A stretch of DNA of 5,397 bases from Calditrichota bacterium (GCA_020057985.1 JAGVEU010000344.1:1-5397), one strand, 5' to 3'; positions 1-5,397 are shown, numbered from the stretch's first letter. Numbers and translations are program-made. The notes: generated from the letters alone by a model not told the origin.

Positions 1-387
1 GGCAAGACGCATCTGGCGATCGCCCTGGCGATGTCGGCCTGCGCGCAGGGGCGACAGGTCCGCTTCAGTTCGGTCACCCAACTGGTGACGGTGTTGTTGG
101 AAAAGCGCGAGGCGCGTTCGCTGGAGAAGTTCCATCAGCAACTGGAGCATTATCATCTGCTGGTCTTGGACGAACTGGGGTATGTGCCGTTTTCGAAGGT
201 GGGCGCCGAACTCTTGTTCGACGTAGTCAGTCGGGCTTATGAGCGGACGAGTCTGATCGTGACGACCAATCTGCCCTTTGCCGAGTGGGTTGAAGTCCTG
301 GGCAGTGAGCGCTTAACCGGTGCCTTGTTGGACCGCTTGACGCACCGGGTTCATATCCGCAGGCGAACGGAGAAAGTTACCGCCTGA
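1..387 (+). CDS. istB: IS21-family transposition helper ATPase IstB, 5'-truncated by the window and frameshifted at its 3' end
   Basis: IstB is the AAA+ ATPase that works with the IstA transposase in IS21 transposition. The frame is open from base 1, which begins in the middle of Walker A (GKTHLAIAL). The first in-frame ATG at 31 is therefore internal and is not the true start. Walker B reads LLVLDELGY, with its Asp and Glu codons at 169-174. It is followed by the family motifs TTNLPFAEW and the C-terminal [15 protein letters not shown]. IstB proteins are usually about 240-260 residues; 128 are visible, so roughly 100 residues before Walker A lie outside the window. After HVHI-like residues at 352-357 the family normally continues with an [12 protein letters not shown] tail, but this frame gives RRRTEKVTA and stops. 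The expected tail lies in another frame (see the next entry). The copy is probably a pseudogene, unless the missing base is a sequencing error. Confidence 0.92.
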   Translation, partial: GKTHLAIALAMSACAQGRQVRFSSVTQLVTVLLEKREARSLEKFHQQLEHYHLLVLDELGYVPFSKVGAELLFDVVSRAYERTSLIVTTNLPFAEWVEVLGSERLTGALLDRLTHRVHIRRRTEKVTA

Positions 388-437
388 AAGAGGCCAAAAG
401 ACGAGGAAAAACTACCCCAACGTCCCAAGAAAAATGA
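360..437 (+). pseudogene. istB: Frameshifted C-terminal tail of istB
   Basis: In the frame with codons starting at 363, the DNA reads [16 protein letters not shown] and continues to a TGA at 435-437. [13 protein letters not shown] is the usual C-terminus of IstB proteins, directly after the LDRLTHR-HI segment that ends at 357 in the main frame. Only five bases (358-362) separate the two parts where six would keep the frame, so one base appears to have been lost. The intact gene would have ended at 437 instead of 387. Confidence 0.8.
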
Positions 438-470
438 ACCAACTTGACTATCAACAACGGATGTATTACA

Positions 471-722
471 TTAATAACGAGGTGCAGCACTTTTCAACCG
501 CCGTTTACATGACACCGGGTACATCTCCATTTCGTGCGCGGGGTAAGATTGCAGACAATGTTGGAGATCTTCAATCGGTACTGCGTCTTGAGAAAGCCAA
601 GTCACCAAGGATTGAGATTGCAAGATCACCGGCATCCGATTGTGAATCTCTGCCATAAGTTCGTTCGGTTCGGTGGTGATAATCGCGCAGGACGTCATAC
701 AGATTCTCCACCTATTATATGA
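471..722 (-). pseudogene. SRAP/HMCES (YedK-type) DNA-protein crosslink peptidase, C-terminal remnant interrupted by an IS element
   Basis: SRAP proteins shield abasic sites in single-stranded DNA by forming a covalent link through their N-terminal Cys2. The minus-strand frame from 698 down to 510 reads TSCAIITTEPNEL, then AEIHNRMPVIL, WLSQDAV, and YPAHEMEMYPVS. This is the order of conserved blocks in the C-terminal half of the family, including the conserved active-site His of the IH-RMP motif. The frame continues to a stop at 471-473, but the last 12 residues (CKRRLKSAAPRY) come from the IS end and do not resemble the usual VN-PRN ending. Upstream, GGESV can be read at 712-698 in a shifted frame, which suggests a further one-base deletion near 696-697. 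The N-terminal half, with the catalytic Cys, is absent: nothing like it appears before cooC. The fragment cannot encode a working enzyme. Confidence 0.82.
481..509. repeat. Probable right terminal inverted repeat of the IS21-type element
   Basis: The stretch ends with TTTTCAACCGCCGTTTACA at 491-509. Read from outside inwards it begins TGTAAACGGCGGTTGAAAAG, which resembles the ends of IS21-family elements as I recall them (TGT start, CGGCGGT core, AAAAGTGC). It lies about 45-120 nt after the istB stop codons, where such a repeat is expected. The partner repeat is outside the window, so the match could not be tested directly. The first flanking bases, TGAC at 510-513, would be the start of any target-site duplication. 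Confidence 0.7.
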
Positions 723-774
723 GGGATTGAGTCAGATTTGCTTTTTCTTGACTGAGATGTCCAGAACCCCTTGC

Positions 775-797
775 TTTAATAGTTCAATTGGATTAAA
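775..797. repeat. AT-rich inverted repeat upstream of cooC
   Basis: TTTAAT (775-780) and ATTAAA (792-797) are perfect 6-base inverted arms around an 11-base spacer that contains CAATTG. The layout would suit a dimeric regulator, but such short AT-rich arms can arise by chance and I recognise no specific consensus. Confidence 0.3.
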
Positions 798-803
798 TTA
801 AAC

Positions 804-830
804 GTTTTGGCCAGTGTGCCTGCCCAAAGC
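804..830. repeat. Imperfect inverted repeat (possible operator or leader hairpin) before cooC
   Basis: The arms GTTTTGGCCAG (804-814) and CTGCCCAAAGC (820-830) pair over eleven positions, with one C-C mismatch and one G-T wobble, around the loop TGTGC. The repeat ends 63 nt before the cooC ATG. It is not followed by a T-run, so it is not a typical intrinsic terminator. It does not match the CooA site as I recall it (TGTC-A-N6-CGACA type). It could be an operator for another regulator or an mRNA hairpin. Confidence 0.4.
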
Positions 831-893
831 TCACCCTTTCCCTTTGTGGTCGGCGATACCTCCTCGCGTTCAGAATAGAGAAAATCGTCAGCA

Positions 894-1673
894 ATGAAAA
901 TCGCAATCACCGGCAAAGGCGGCGTTGGTAAATCTACGATAGCGGGAATTCTCACTCATCTTGCGCACCGTGATGGGAAGACAGTCTTGGCGGTGGATTC
1001 TGATCCTGATGCAAACCTTGCGTCAGCACTCGGAATTCCGGAGGACGAAAGTCGCAAGATCATTCCGATTACAATGCGAACCGAACTGATCGAAGAACGA
1101 ACAGGCGCAAAGCTGAAACAGTTCGGTCAGATCTTCAAGCTGAATCCCGATGTTTCGGATGTGGCTGAACGATTGAGCTACGATTTCAAGGGGATTCATC
1201 TCATCGTACTCGGCGCGATTGAGGCGGGCGGCTCGGGCTGCGCCTGCCCGGAGAATATCTTTCTGCGCAACTTGCTGTCGCATATCATTCTCAAGCGTAA
1301 CGATTTTGTGATTGTGGATATGGAGGCGGGAATTGAGCATCTGGGGAGAGGGACTGCCCGTGGTGTAGACCTGATGATGATCATCGTGGAACCGACATCG
1401 CAAAGTGTCGGCACGGCTCGCACTATTACCCATCTCGCGGAAGAAATCGGAGTTACACAGGTCGGATTTGTCGGGAATAAGATCGCTTCACCGGCAGATC
1501 AAGAATATCTTTATAAGCAAATAGGCGCTGAACAATTCCTTGGATTCATTCCGCATTCATCGCAAGTGGCGCAGGCGCATCGCGAAGGAATATCCCTCTT
1601 TGAGCATTTGGATGATAGCCTGCTTGGTGCTTTTGAATCGGTGTACTCTAAGGTTCTGTCATGGCAAAAATAA
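894..1673 (+). CDS. cooC: CooC, CO dehydrogenase nickel-insertion ATPase
   Basis: CooC is a cytoplasmic MinD/NifH-type ATPase that binds nickel and uses ATP hydrolysis to help load it into the C-cluster of CODH. The 259-residue protein starts with a deviant Walker A, GKGGVGKST (7-15), with the signature Lys8 and the P-loop Lys13. Next come the switch I region VDSDPDANLA (34-43) and the metal-binding C116-x-C118 motif in GSGCACPEN. Switch II follows as VDMEAGIEHLGRG (141-153). Length and motif order match CooC and its close relative AcsF, the homologue found with acetyl-CoA synthase genes. The start at 894 puts the P-loop at the usual distance from the N-terminus, although the ribosome binding site is weak. 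It is the first gene of the operon. AcsF is the main alternative name; the cooF and cooS neighbours favour CooC. Confidence 0.95.
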   Translation: MKIAITGKGGVGKSTIAGILTHLAHRDGKTVLAVDSDPDANLASALGIPEDESRKIIPITMRTELIEERTGAKLKQFGQIFKLNPDVSDVAERLSYDFKGIHLIVLGAIEAGGSGCACPENIFLRNLLSHIILKRNDFVIVDMEAGIEHLGRGTARGVDLMMIIVEPTSQSVGTARTITHLAEEIGVTQVGFVGNKIASPADQEYLYKQIGAEQFLGFIPHSSQVAQAHREGISLFEHLDDSLLGAFESVYSKVLSWQK

Positions 1674-1685
1674 GTGCGGTTGCAA

Positions 1686-2735
1686 ATGAATTTTGAAGCT
1701 TCGCTCGCGGCAACATCGGTCGGCAGTTTTCCCCACAAAGATAGTGCGGCCGCATGTGACTTGGTGCTGGATTGTTTTCCGCAAGTTCCGAGTTGGCCTC
1801 AACTTCCAGCGGCCAGACTGCTTGAGCAGATGGAGATTCAGTATAGTGAGGGGCTGCCCTGTATCGTTGTTGATGACGAGCGGGAGCGGATGTATTTTGA
1901 CACAAGCCGGGAGCATACCGCTGAGCTGGAGCGTTTCTATGAGAACTTTCTGGCTGAGAATTTCGACTATTTTGCCATTTCCCCGAAATATGCACGCGGA
2001 CTTCACAGGATGGCGGAACAACTGTCCCTGAACGGACAACAGCAGATGAAGTATTTCAAGTGCCAGGTGACCGGACCGGTCAGTTTTGGTCTGAGCATTG
2101 TGGATGAAAACAAGCGCGCCATCTATTACAACGAGATGTTCCGCGACGTGCTGGTCAAAGGCATGGCCATGAAGGCCCGGTGGCAGCTCCGTAAATTCAG
2201 ATCCGTTTGCGAGCGGAGAATCTGCACTGTGGATGAGCCCATTCTCTCCGCGTTTGGATCTTCTACCTATGTGAGTGTATCGCGCAATGACGTGATTTCA
2301 TATTTGCATGAAATGGTGGATGCAATTCATGCGGAAGAAGCGCTGGCGGGAGTTCATTGCTGCGGAAATACGGAGTGGACGATTCCCATCGAAGCCGGAA
2401 TGGATCTGCTCAACTTTGACGCTTACGAATACGGTGACTCCATTCTACTTTATCCGGAGCAGATAAAATCTTTTCTGGAGGCTGGCGGAATTCTCGCGTG
2501 GGGGATTGTGCCAACGTCCGAGCAGATAGAACAACACACGGCTGCTTCGTTAATGGAACGTTTCGAGGTTCTGGTGCAGCGCTTGGCAGCTAAAGGTATT
2601 GATCGCGAGTTAATTCTGAAGCAGGCGCTTGTTACGGCGAGTTGCGGAACGGGAACTGTACCGATGGAAAGAGCCGAACGAATTGCGCGTACAACAAAAC
2701 AGCTTAGTGATCGTTTGAAAGACAAATATGCCTGA
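1686..2735 (+). CDS. Zinc-dependent methyltransferase of the MetE/UroD superfamily (core methionine-synthase-like)
   Basis: This 349-residue protein corresponds in size to the C-terminal catalytic half of cobalamin-independent methionine synthase. It opens with the family start ATSVGSFPH (residues 9-17) and then WPQLP and QYSEGLP. Candidate zinc ligands are H224 and C226 (in HCCGN), E248 (in DAYEYG) and C320 (in SCGTGT). The H-x-C pair and the 22-residue C-to-E spacing equal those of E. coli MetE (H641, C643, E665, C726). True uroporphyrinogen decarboxylases lack this zinc site, so that name should be avoided. Stand-alone core-MetE proteins of some anaerobes take methyl groups from corrinoid carriers, such as the corrinoid protein of the Wood-Ljungdahl pathway. 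That role here is inferred from the operon, and the methyl donor and acceptor are unknown. A GTG at 1674, directly after the cooC stop, would add four residues (353 aa). I prefer ATG 1686, because related proteins start just before the ATxxGSxPH block. The end overlaps the ferredoxin gene by 8 nt. Confidence 0.85.
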   Translation: MNFEASLAATSVGSFPHKDSAAACDLVLDCFPQVPSWPQLPAARLLEQMEIQYSEGLPCIVVDDERERMYFDTSREHTAELERFYENFLAENFDYFAISPKYARGLHRMAEQLSLNGQQQMKYFKCQVTGPVSFGLSIVDENKRAIYYNEMFRDVLVKGMAMKARWQLRKFRSVCERRICTVDEPILSAFGSSTYVSVSRNDVISYLHEMVDAIHAEEALAGVHCCGNTEWTIPIEAGMDLLNFDAYEYGDSILLYPEQIKSFLEAGGILAWGIVPTSEQIEQHTAASLMERFEVLVQRLAAKGIDRELILKQALVTASCGTGTVPMERAERIARTTKQLSDRLKDKYA

Positions 2736-3255
2736 TTCCCTGAGAACCACTAATCCTACGGAAGAAACAAGAGAAATCTTCTGCCGAGTGGATCGCTGCC
2801 TTGGATGCAGATCCTGTGAAATCGCCTGCGCACTTTCCCATTCGCTGACGGGTGAACTCGTCTCCACATTTCAGGAACACTCGCTGCCGGTTCGGAGGAT
2901 CCGAGTTCATGGTCTCGGAGTAACAAGCACGTTCACCCGCCATCGCGTCATTGCGCTTCAATGCCGTCACTGCCATGAACCGCTTTGCGTGGACGTTTGC
3001 ATCGCCGGTGGCGTAACGAAAAACGAGATCACAGGCTTAGTAGAGTTCGACTCGCAGCGTTGTGTCGGATGCTGGTCGTGTACAATGGTCTGTCCTTACG
3101 GCGCGGTAGTCCGCTTGTCCGGCTCAGGTATTGCGGTAAAGTGTGATCGGTGTGATGGACAGGACGCACTCGCTTGTGTGAGTGCCTGTCCAACCAAAGC
3201 GCTTGTATTTTGCACACTCGCTGAGTTCCTCCAAATGACGACAGCAGCAGAATGA
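2728..3255 (+). CDS. cooF: CooF-like polyferredoxin with four [4Fe-4S] clusters, CODH electron carrier
   Basis: The protein is a 175-residue iron-sulfur protein of the CooF/HycB/DmsB type, expected to take electrons from CooS in the cytoplasm. Sixteen cysteines form four groups: C24-x2-C27-x2-C30-x3-C34, C79-x2-C82-x4-C87-x3-C91, C112-x2-C115-x2-C118-x3-C122 and C139-x2-C142-x7-C150-x3-C154. This is the full ligand set for four cubane clusters in this family. The CRSCEIACALSHS block (27-39) is typical of CODH-linked members. C91 is followed by Ile, not the more usual Pro, and an extra Cys lies at position 19. No signal peptide or membrane segment is visible. The ATG at 2728 lies inside the end of the previous gene, and the stop overlaps the next start as ATGA, so translation is probably coupled on both sides. 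Related DmsB-type subunits serve other enzymes; the neighbouring cooS settles the partner. Confidence 0.93.
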   Translation: MPDSLRTTNPTEETREIFCRVDRCLGCRSCEIACALSHSLTGELVSTFQEHSLPVRRIRVHGLGVTSTFTRHRVIALQCRHCHEPLCVDVCIAGGVTKNEITGLVEFDSQRCVGCWSCTMVCPYGAVVRLSGSGIAVKCDRCDGQDALACVSACPTKALVFCTLAEFLQMTTAAE

Positions 3256-4544
3256 ATTATCTCATCATCGGCAGTAGTGCAGCAGGTATTGGTGCAGTAG
3301 AAGCAATCCGGAAATACGACGGACAAGCTTCGATAACGGTTGTTTCTGAGGAGACTACGCCGCTGTATTCCCGATGTCTGCTTTCCTACTATCTTGCCGG
3401 TTCTGTTGACGTGATCGGCCTCGCCTACCGAAACGCGGATTTCTTTCGTGAGATGAAGGTGAATGCCTTGTTAGGCAGGAGAGTGGAATCTCTGAATGCT
3501 GCGCGGCAGTCGGTGTTGTGTCATGACGGAACCGAAATAGACTATGACAAGCTGCTGATTGCCACAGGCAGTTCGGCGAAAATCCCTTCCATGATTCCAA
3601 AGGGAACAAACGGCGTTTTTGTGCTGCGCTCGCTGAACGATGCCACTGCCATCAACAGCAGAATCAGCACAGCCAAACATGCTGTTGTTGTGGGCGGAGG
3701 ATTGGTCGGATTGAAAGCTGCATTTGGTTTGAAGAAGCGCAGTCTGTTAGTTACCGTTGTTGTCCGCTCCAATTATGTGCTTTCCCAGATGATTGACTAC
3801 GATGCCGCGCAGATTGTCATGAAGAGACTCCGGGACTATGGCATCACTGTGCTGATGGGTTCCGATTTGACGACTGTGCAAACCAACAACAATAATCTCA
3901 TTGGTGTGACACTTGAAGGCAAAGAGAAGTCGTTACCCTGCGAAATACTTATTGCTGCAAAGGGCGTGGAGGCGAATCTCCAGATGCTTCGAGGTGTCGA
4001 AGCCCAATGTGGTCATGGAATTATCACCGATTCTACTCAGAAAACCAATCTTGAGAATGTCTATGCCGCCGGCGATGTTGCAGAAACGCTGGATATCGCC
4101 ACCGGCGAACGCACAGTAAATGCGCTCTGGACATGCGCAGTGCAGCAGGGGAGAACTGCGGGATGTAATATGGCTGGCAACGCTCGTCAGTATGACGGTT
4201 CTTTGGGGATGAACTCCATCAATTTCCCCGGTGTGGATCTTATATCCTTTGGCATCGTCAAGCCCCCAAAGAGTGAAGATTACGAGGTGCTTGTGGACAA
4301 TCGTCCTGAGACTGGCATCTACAAAAAGATAGTTCTTCAAGGCAATCGCATTAAGGGGATGATCCTCGTAAACAAGATTGATACGGCGGGTCTGCTGCTC
4401 AAACTGTTGCGCGAACGAAGTGATGTTTCAAATCTTAAGAACGAACTGTTGAGCGATCACTTCAGCTATGCAACAATTCTGGCCAAGCAAGGACAGCAGG
4501 AATGGACTCGGTATTTGACAGCCTCCCGAATAACCGGAATCTGA
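3252..4544 (+). CDS. CODH-associated FAD-dependent NAD(P)-disulfide oxidoreductase family protein (FNOR)
   Basis: This 430-residue flavoprotein belongs to the NADH oxidase / coenzyme A-disulfide reductase fold group. The N-terminal FAD-binding motif is LIIGSSAAGIGA (4-15). PLYSRCLLSYYLAG (37-50) places Cys42 where NADH oxidases and CoA-disulfide reductases have their active cysteine. ATGSSAKIP (104-112) is the conserved ATG segment, VVVGGGLVGLKAA (145-157) is the NAD(P)-binding motif, and VYAAGDV (270-276) is the second FAD motif. The last 100 or so residues form the dimerisation domain. A cooS-cooF-FNOR cluster is a known arrangement, in which the flavoprotein is thought to pass CO-derived electrons from the ferredoxin to NAD(P)+ or another acceptor. 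The acceptor cannot be told from sequence. The start is fixed by a 4-nt ATGA overlap with the ferredoxin gene, and cooS begins 4 nt after the stop. NADH oxidase or peroxidase activity (oxidative-stress defence) is an alternative role. Confidence 0.9.
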   Translation: MNYLIIGSSAAGIGAVEAIRKYDGQASITVVSEETTPLYSRCLLSYYLAGSVDVIGLAYRNADFFREMKVNALLGRRVESLNAARQSVLCHDGTEIDYDKLLIATGSSAKIPSMIPKGTNGVFVLRSLNDATAINSRISTAKHAVVVGGGLVGLKAAFGLKKRSLLVTVVVRSNYVLSQMIDYDAAQIVMKRLRDYGITVLMGSDLTTVQTNNNNLIGVTLEGKEKSLPCEILIAAKGVEANLQMLRGVEAQCGHGIITDSTQKTNLENVYAAGDVAETLDIATGERTVNALWTCAVQQGRTAGCNMAGNARQYDGSLGMNSINFPGVDLISFGIVKPPKSEDYEVLVDNRPETGIYKKIVLQGNRIKGMILVNKIDTAGLLLKLLRERSDVSNLKNELLSDHFSYATILAKQGQQEWTRYLTASRITGI

Positions 4545-4548
4545 CACG

Positions 4549-5397
4549 ATGAATGAAAAAGGCAATAAGAACTTCACTCCACTTCCCATGTTGAATTCCG
4601 CGCAGATAAACGGAATCGGCACTGTATGGGAGCGCCAACAAGCGATGGAACCTGCCTGCGGCTTTGGTGAGCTTGGAATATGCTGTCGAAACTGCAACAT
4701 GGGGCCGTGCCGCATAGATCCTTTCGGCGAGGGACCGCAAAGAGGTGTTTGCGGTGTCAAAGCCGAGGTCATTGCCGCAAGGAATTTTGCAAGAATGATT
4801 GCCGCCGGTTCGGCCGCACACTCGGATCATGGTCGCGATGTTGCTCATGCTCTGCTCGCCGCGGTGGAACATCCCAAGTCCGGTTTTCAGATCAAGGACC
4901 CGGCGAAGCTGATGAAAGTCGCTGCGCTGTACGGTATTCCAACTCAGAAACGATCAGTTGAAGAAATTGCTAGGGCGGTTGCTCATGCGGCGATTGCCGA
5001 ATTCGGTCGTCAGGATGGCGAGAGTGGTTTCATTCAGCGCGCGCCGCAAACCCGCCGGGATCTGTGGAAACGGCTTGGAGTTACGCCTCGAGGAATTGAT
5101 CGGGAGATTGTCGAACTGCTGCATCGCACGCACATGGGAGTAGATCAGGATCATCGCAACATAATGCTACAGGCTTCGCGGGCAGCATTGGCAGACGGTT
5201 GGGGCGGTTCGATGATTGCCACGGAGTTGCAGGATGTGCTGTTCGGCACTCCGACGCCCATTCGCGGCAAGGTCAATCTTGGAGTGCTTTCGCATACCGG
5301 CGTCAACATCGTTGTTCATGGTCATGAACCCGTGCTCTCCGAGATGATCGTACTGGCGGCACAGGATCGAGAATTACTGGAACTAGCCCGATCACAA
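4549..5397 (+). CDS. cooS: CooS, anaerobic Ni-Fe CO dehydrogenase catalytic subunit, 3'-truncated by the window
   Basis: CooS oxidises CO to CO2 at the Ni-Fe-S C-cluster. The frame stays open to the last base, giving the first 283 of an expected 630-640 residues. Cys37 and Cys45 match the D-cluster ligands, and Cys46, Cys49, Cys54 and Cys68 the B-cluster ligands. All spacings equal those of Carboxydothermus hydrogenoformans CODH-II (C39, 47, 48, 51, 56, 70), offset by two residues. The HGHEP motif (257-261) holds the His that binds the C-cluster iron (His261 in CODH-II, here most likely His259). In the histidine-rich proton path, H91, H94 and H100 are present, but Asp97 replaces the third His of CODH-II. 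The C-cluster cysteines lie beyond the window. The ATG at 4549 is 4 nt after the previous stop, and the near-identical distance to the first cysteine supports it. Whether acetyl-CoA synthase genes follow cannot be seen. Confidence 0.97.
   Translation, partial: MNEKGNKNFTPLPMLNSAQINGIGTVWERQQAMEPACGFGELGICCRNCNMGPCRIDPFGEGPQRGVCGVKAEVIAARNFARMIAAGSAAHSDHGRDVAHALLAAVEHPKSGFQIKDPAKLMKVAALYGIPTQKRSVEEIARAVAHAAIAEFGRQDGESGFIQRAPQTRRDLWKRLGVTPRGIDREIVELLHRTHMGVDQDHRNIMLQASRAALADGWGGSMIATELQDVLFGTPTPIRGKVNLGVLSHTGVNIVVHGHEPVLSEMIVLAAQDRELLELARSQ

Larger units (their letters stand above)
1..509 (+). mobile_element. IS21-family insertion sequence, right-hand part only
   Basis: The segment holds the 3' part of istB followed by a terminal-repeat-like sequence ending in CA at 509. 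The IS21 family has an istA-istB gene pair and ends in CA dinucleotides; istA, the start of istB and the left end lie outside the window. The right boundary is supported independently: the disrupted SRAP gene on the minus strand resumes in frame at 510. The istB frameshift suggests the copy no longer produces a normal helper protein. The element looks more GC-rich than the coo genes. The exact end could be off by a few bases. Confidence 0.8.
723..893 (+). promoter_or_regulatory. Non-coding leader and presumed promoter region of the coo operon
   Basis: No credible gene is present here. The stretch lies between the SRAP remnant and cooC, and all five downstream genes are packed together, so the operon promoter most likely sits here. 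Positions 771-803 are AT-rich. A TTGACT at 748-753 resembles a -35 box but has no -10 box at 16-18 nt. The pair TTGCTT (771-776) and TAAATT (794-799), 17 nt apart, is only a weak sigma-70 match. The region before the cooC ATG (871-893) has only a poor ribosome binding site (TAGAG, ending 13 nt upstream). The promoter assignment rests on position more than on motifs. Confidence 0.4.

Noticed and set aside
438..509. Possible second internal copy of the IS terminal repeat (TATCAACAACGG...TTACA near 450-471)
   Set aside because: IS21 elements can carry repeated end sequences, but the resemblance to 491-509 is short and gapped, so I could not support it.
434..722. Two plus-strand open frames (434-658 and 534-722) in the gap before cooC
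   Set aside because: They lie opposite the SRAP remnant and across the IS boundary, and neither translation shows a recognisable motif. The minus-strand frame explains the conservation.
748..780. TTGACT (748-753) with TTTAAT (775-780) as a sigma-70 promoter
   Set aside because: The spacer is 21 nt, too long for a normal sigma-70 promoter.
807..823. Possible sigma-54 promoter (TTGG...TGC) in the leader
   Set aside because: The GG at 809-810 and the GC at 822-823 are separated by 11 bases, not the required 10, and the remaining consensus bases fit poorly.
858..864. ACCTCCT, which is a perfect AGGAGGT ribosome binding site on the minus strand
   Set aside because: No ATG, GTG or TTG follows at a suitable distance on the minus strand, and no coding frame continues. 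On the plus strand it is merely anti-SD-like.
1686..2735. Annotation as uroporphyrinogen decarboxylase
   Set aside because: The conserved zinc ligand set with MetE spacing (H224, C226, E248, C320) indicates a thiol methyltransferase, and no heme biosynthesis genes are nearby.
3933..4340. Long minus-strand open frames opposite the flavoprotein (3933-4340) and opposite cooC (1023-1433)
   Set aside because: They are shadows of well-supported plus-strand genes and show no family motif or ribosome binding site.

Overview
The window carries the front part of a bacterial carbon monoxide dehydrogenase (CODH) operon, next to the scar of an IS21-type insertion. The source looks like an anaerobe, or a facultative one, that uses nickel CODH. 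The sequence does not fix the phylum: all the genes are bacterial in type, and the mid-GC coo genes differ by eye from the more GC-rich insertion-sequence part.

Positions 1-509 are the right-hand part of an IS21-family element. An istB gene enters from the left edge at its Walker A motif. It ends early at 387 through an apparent one-base frameshift, and its usual C-terminal tail can be read in another frame up to 437. The likely terminal repeat of the element ends at 509. From 510, on the minus strand, an SRAP/HMCES (YedK-type) reading frame resumes exactly at a codon boundary, so the element appears to have inserted into the 3' end of that gene. The SRAP piece is itself a relic: its N-terminal part, including the catalytic cysteine, is absent.

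Positions 723-893 hold no gene. They form the presumed promoter and leader of the coo operon, with an AT-rich inverted repeat (775-797) and a longer imperfect one (804-830).

Five plus-strand genes follow in a tightly packed operon: cooC (nickel-insertion ATPase), a zinc methyltransferase of the MetE/UroD superfamily, a cooF-like ferredoxin with 16 cluster cysteines, an FAD/NAD(P) oxidoreductase, and cooS (CODH catalytic subunit), which runs off the right edge. They are separated by 12 nt, an 8-nt overlap, a 4-nt overlap and a 4-nt gap. The likely logic is that CooC matures CooS, CooS oxidises CO, CooF carries the electrons, and the flavoprotein passes them to NAD(P) or another acceptor. The methyltransferase is the unexpected member. 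Its four zinc ligands are intact, which suggests thiol methylation (such as methionine synthesis from a corrinoid methyl donor) linked to CODH.
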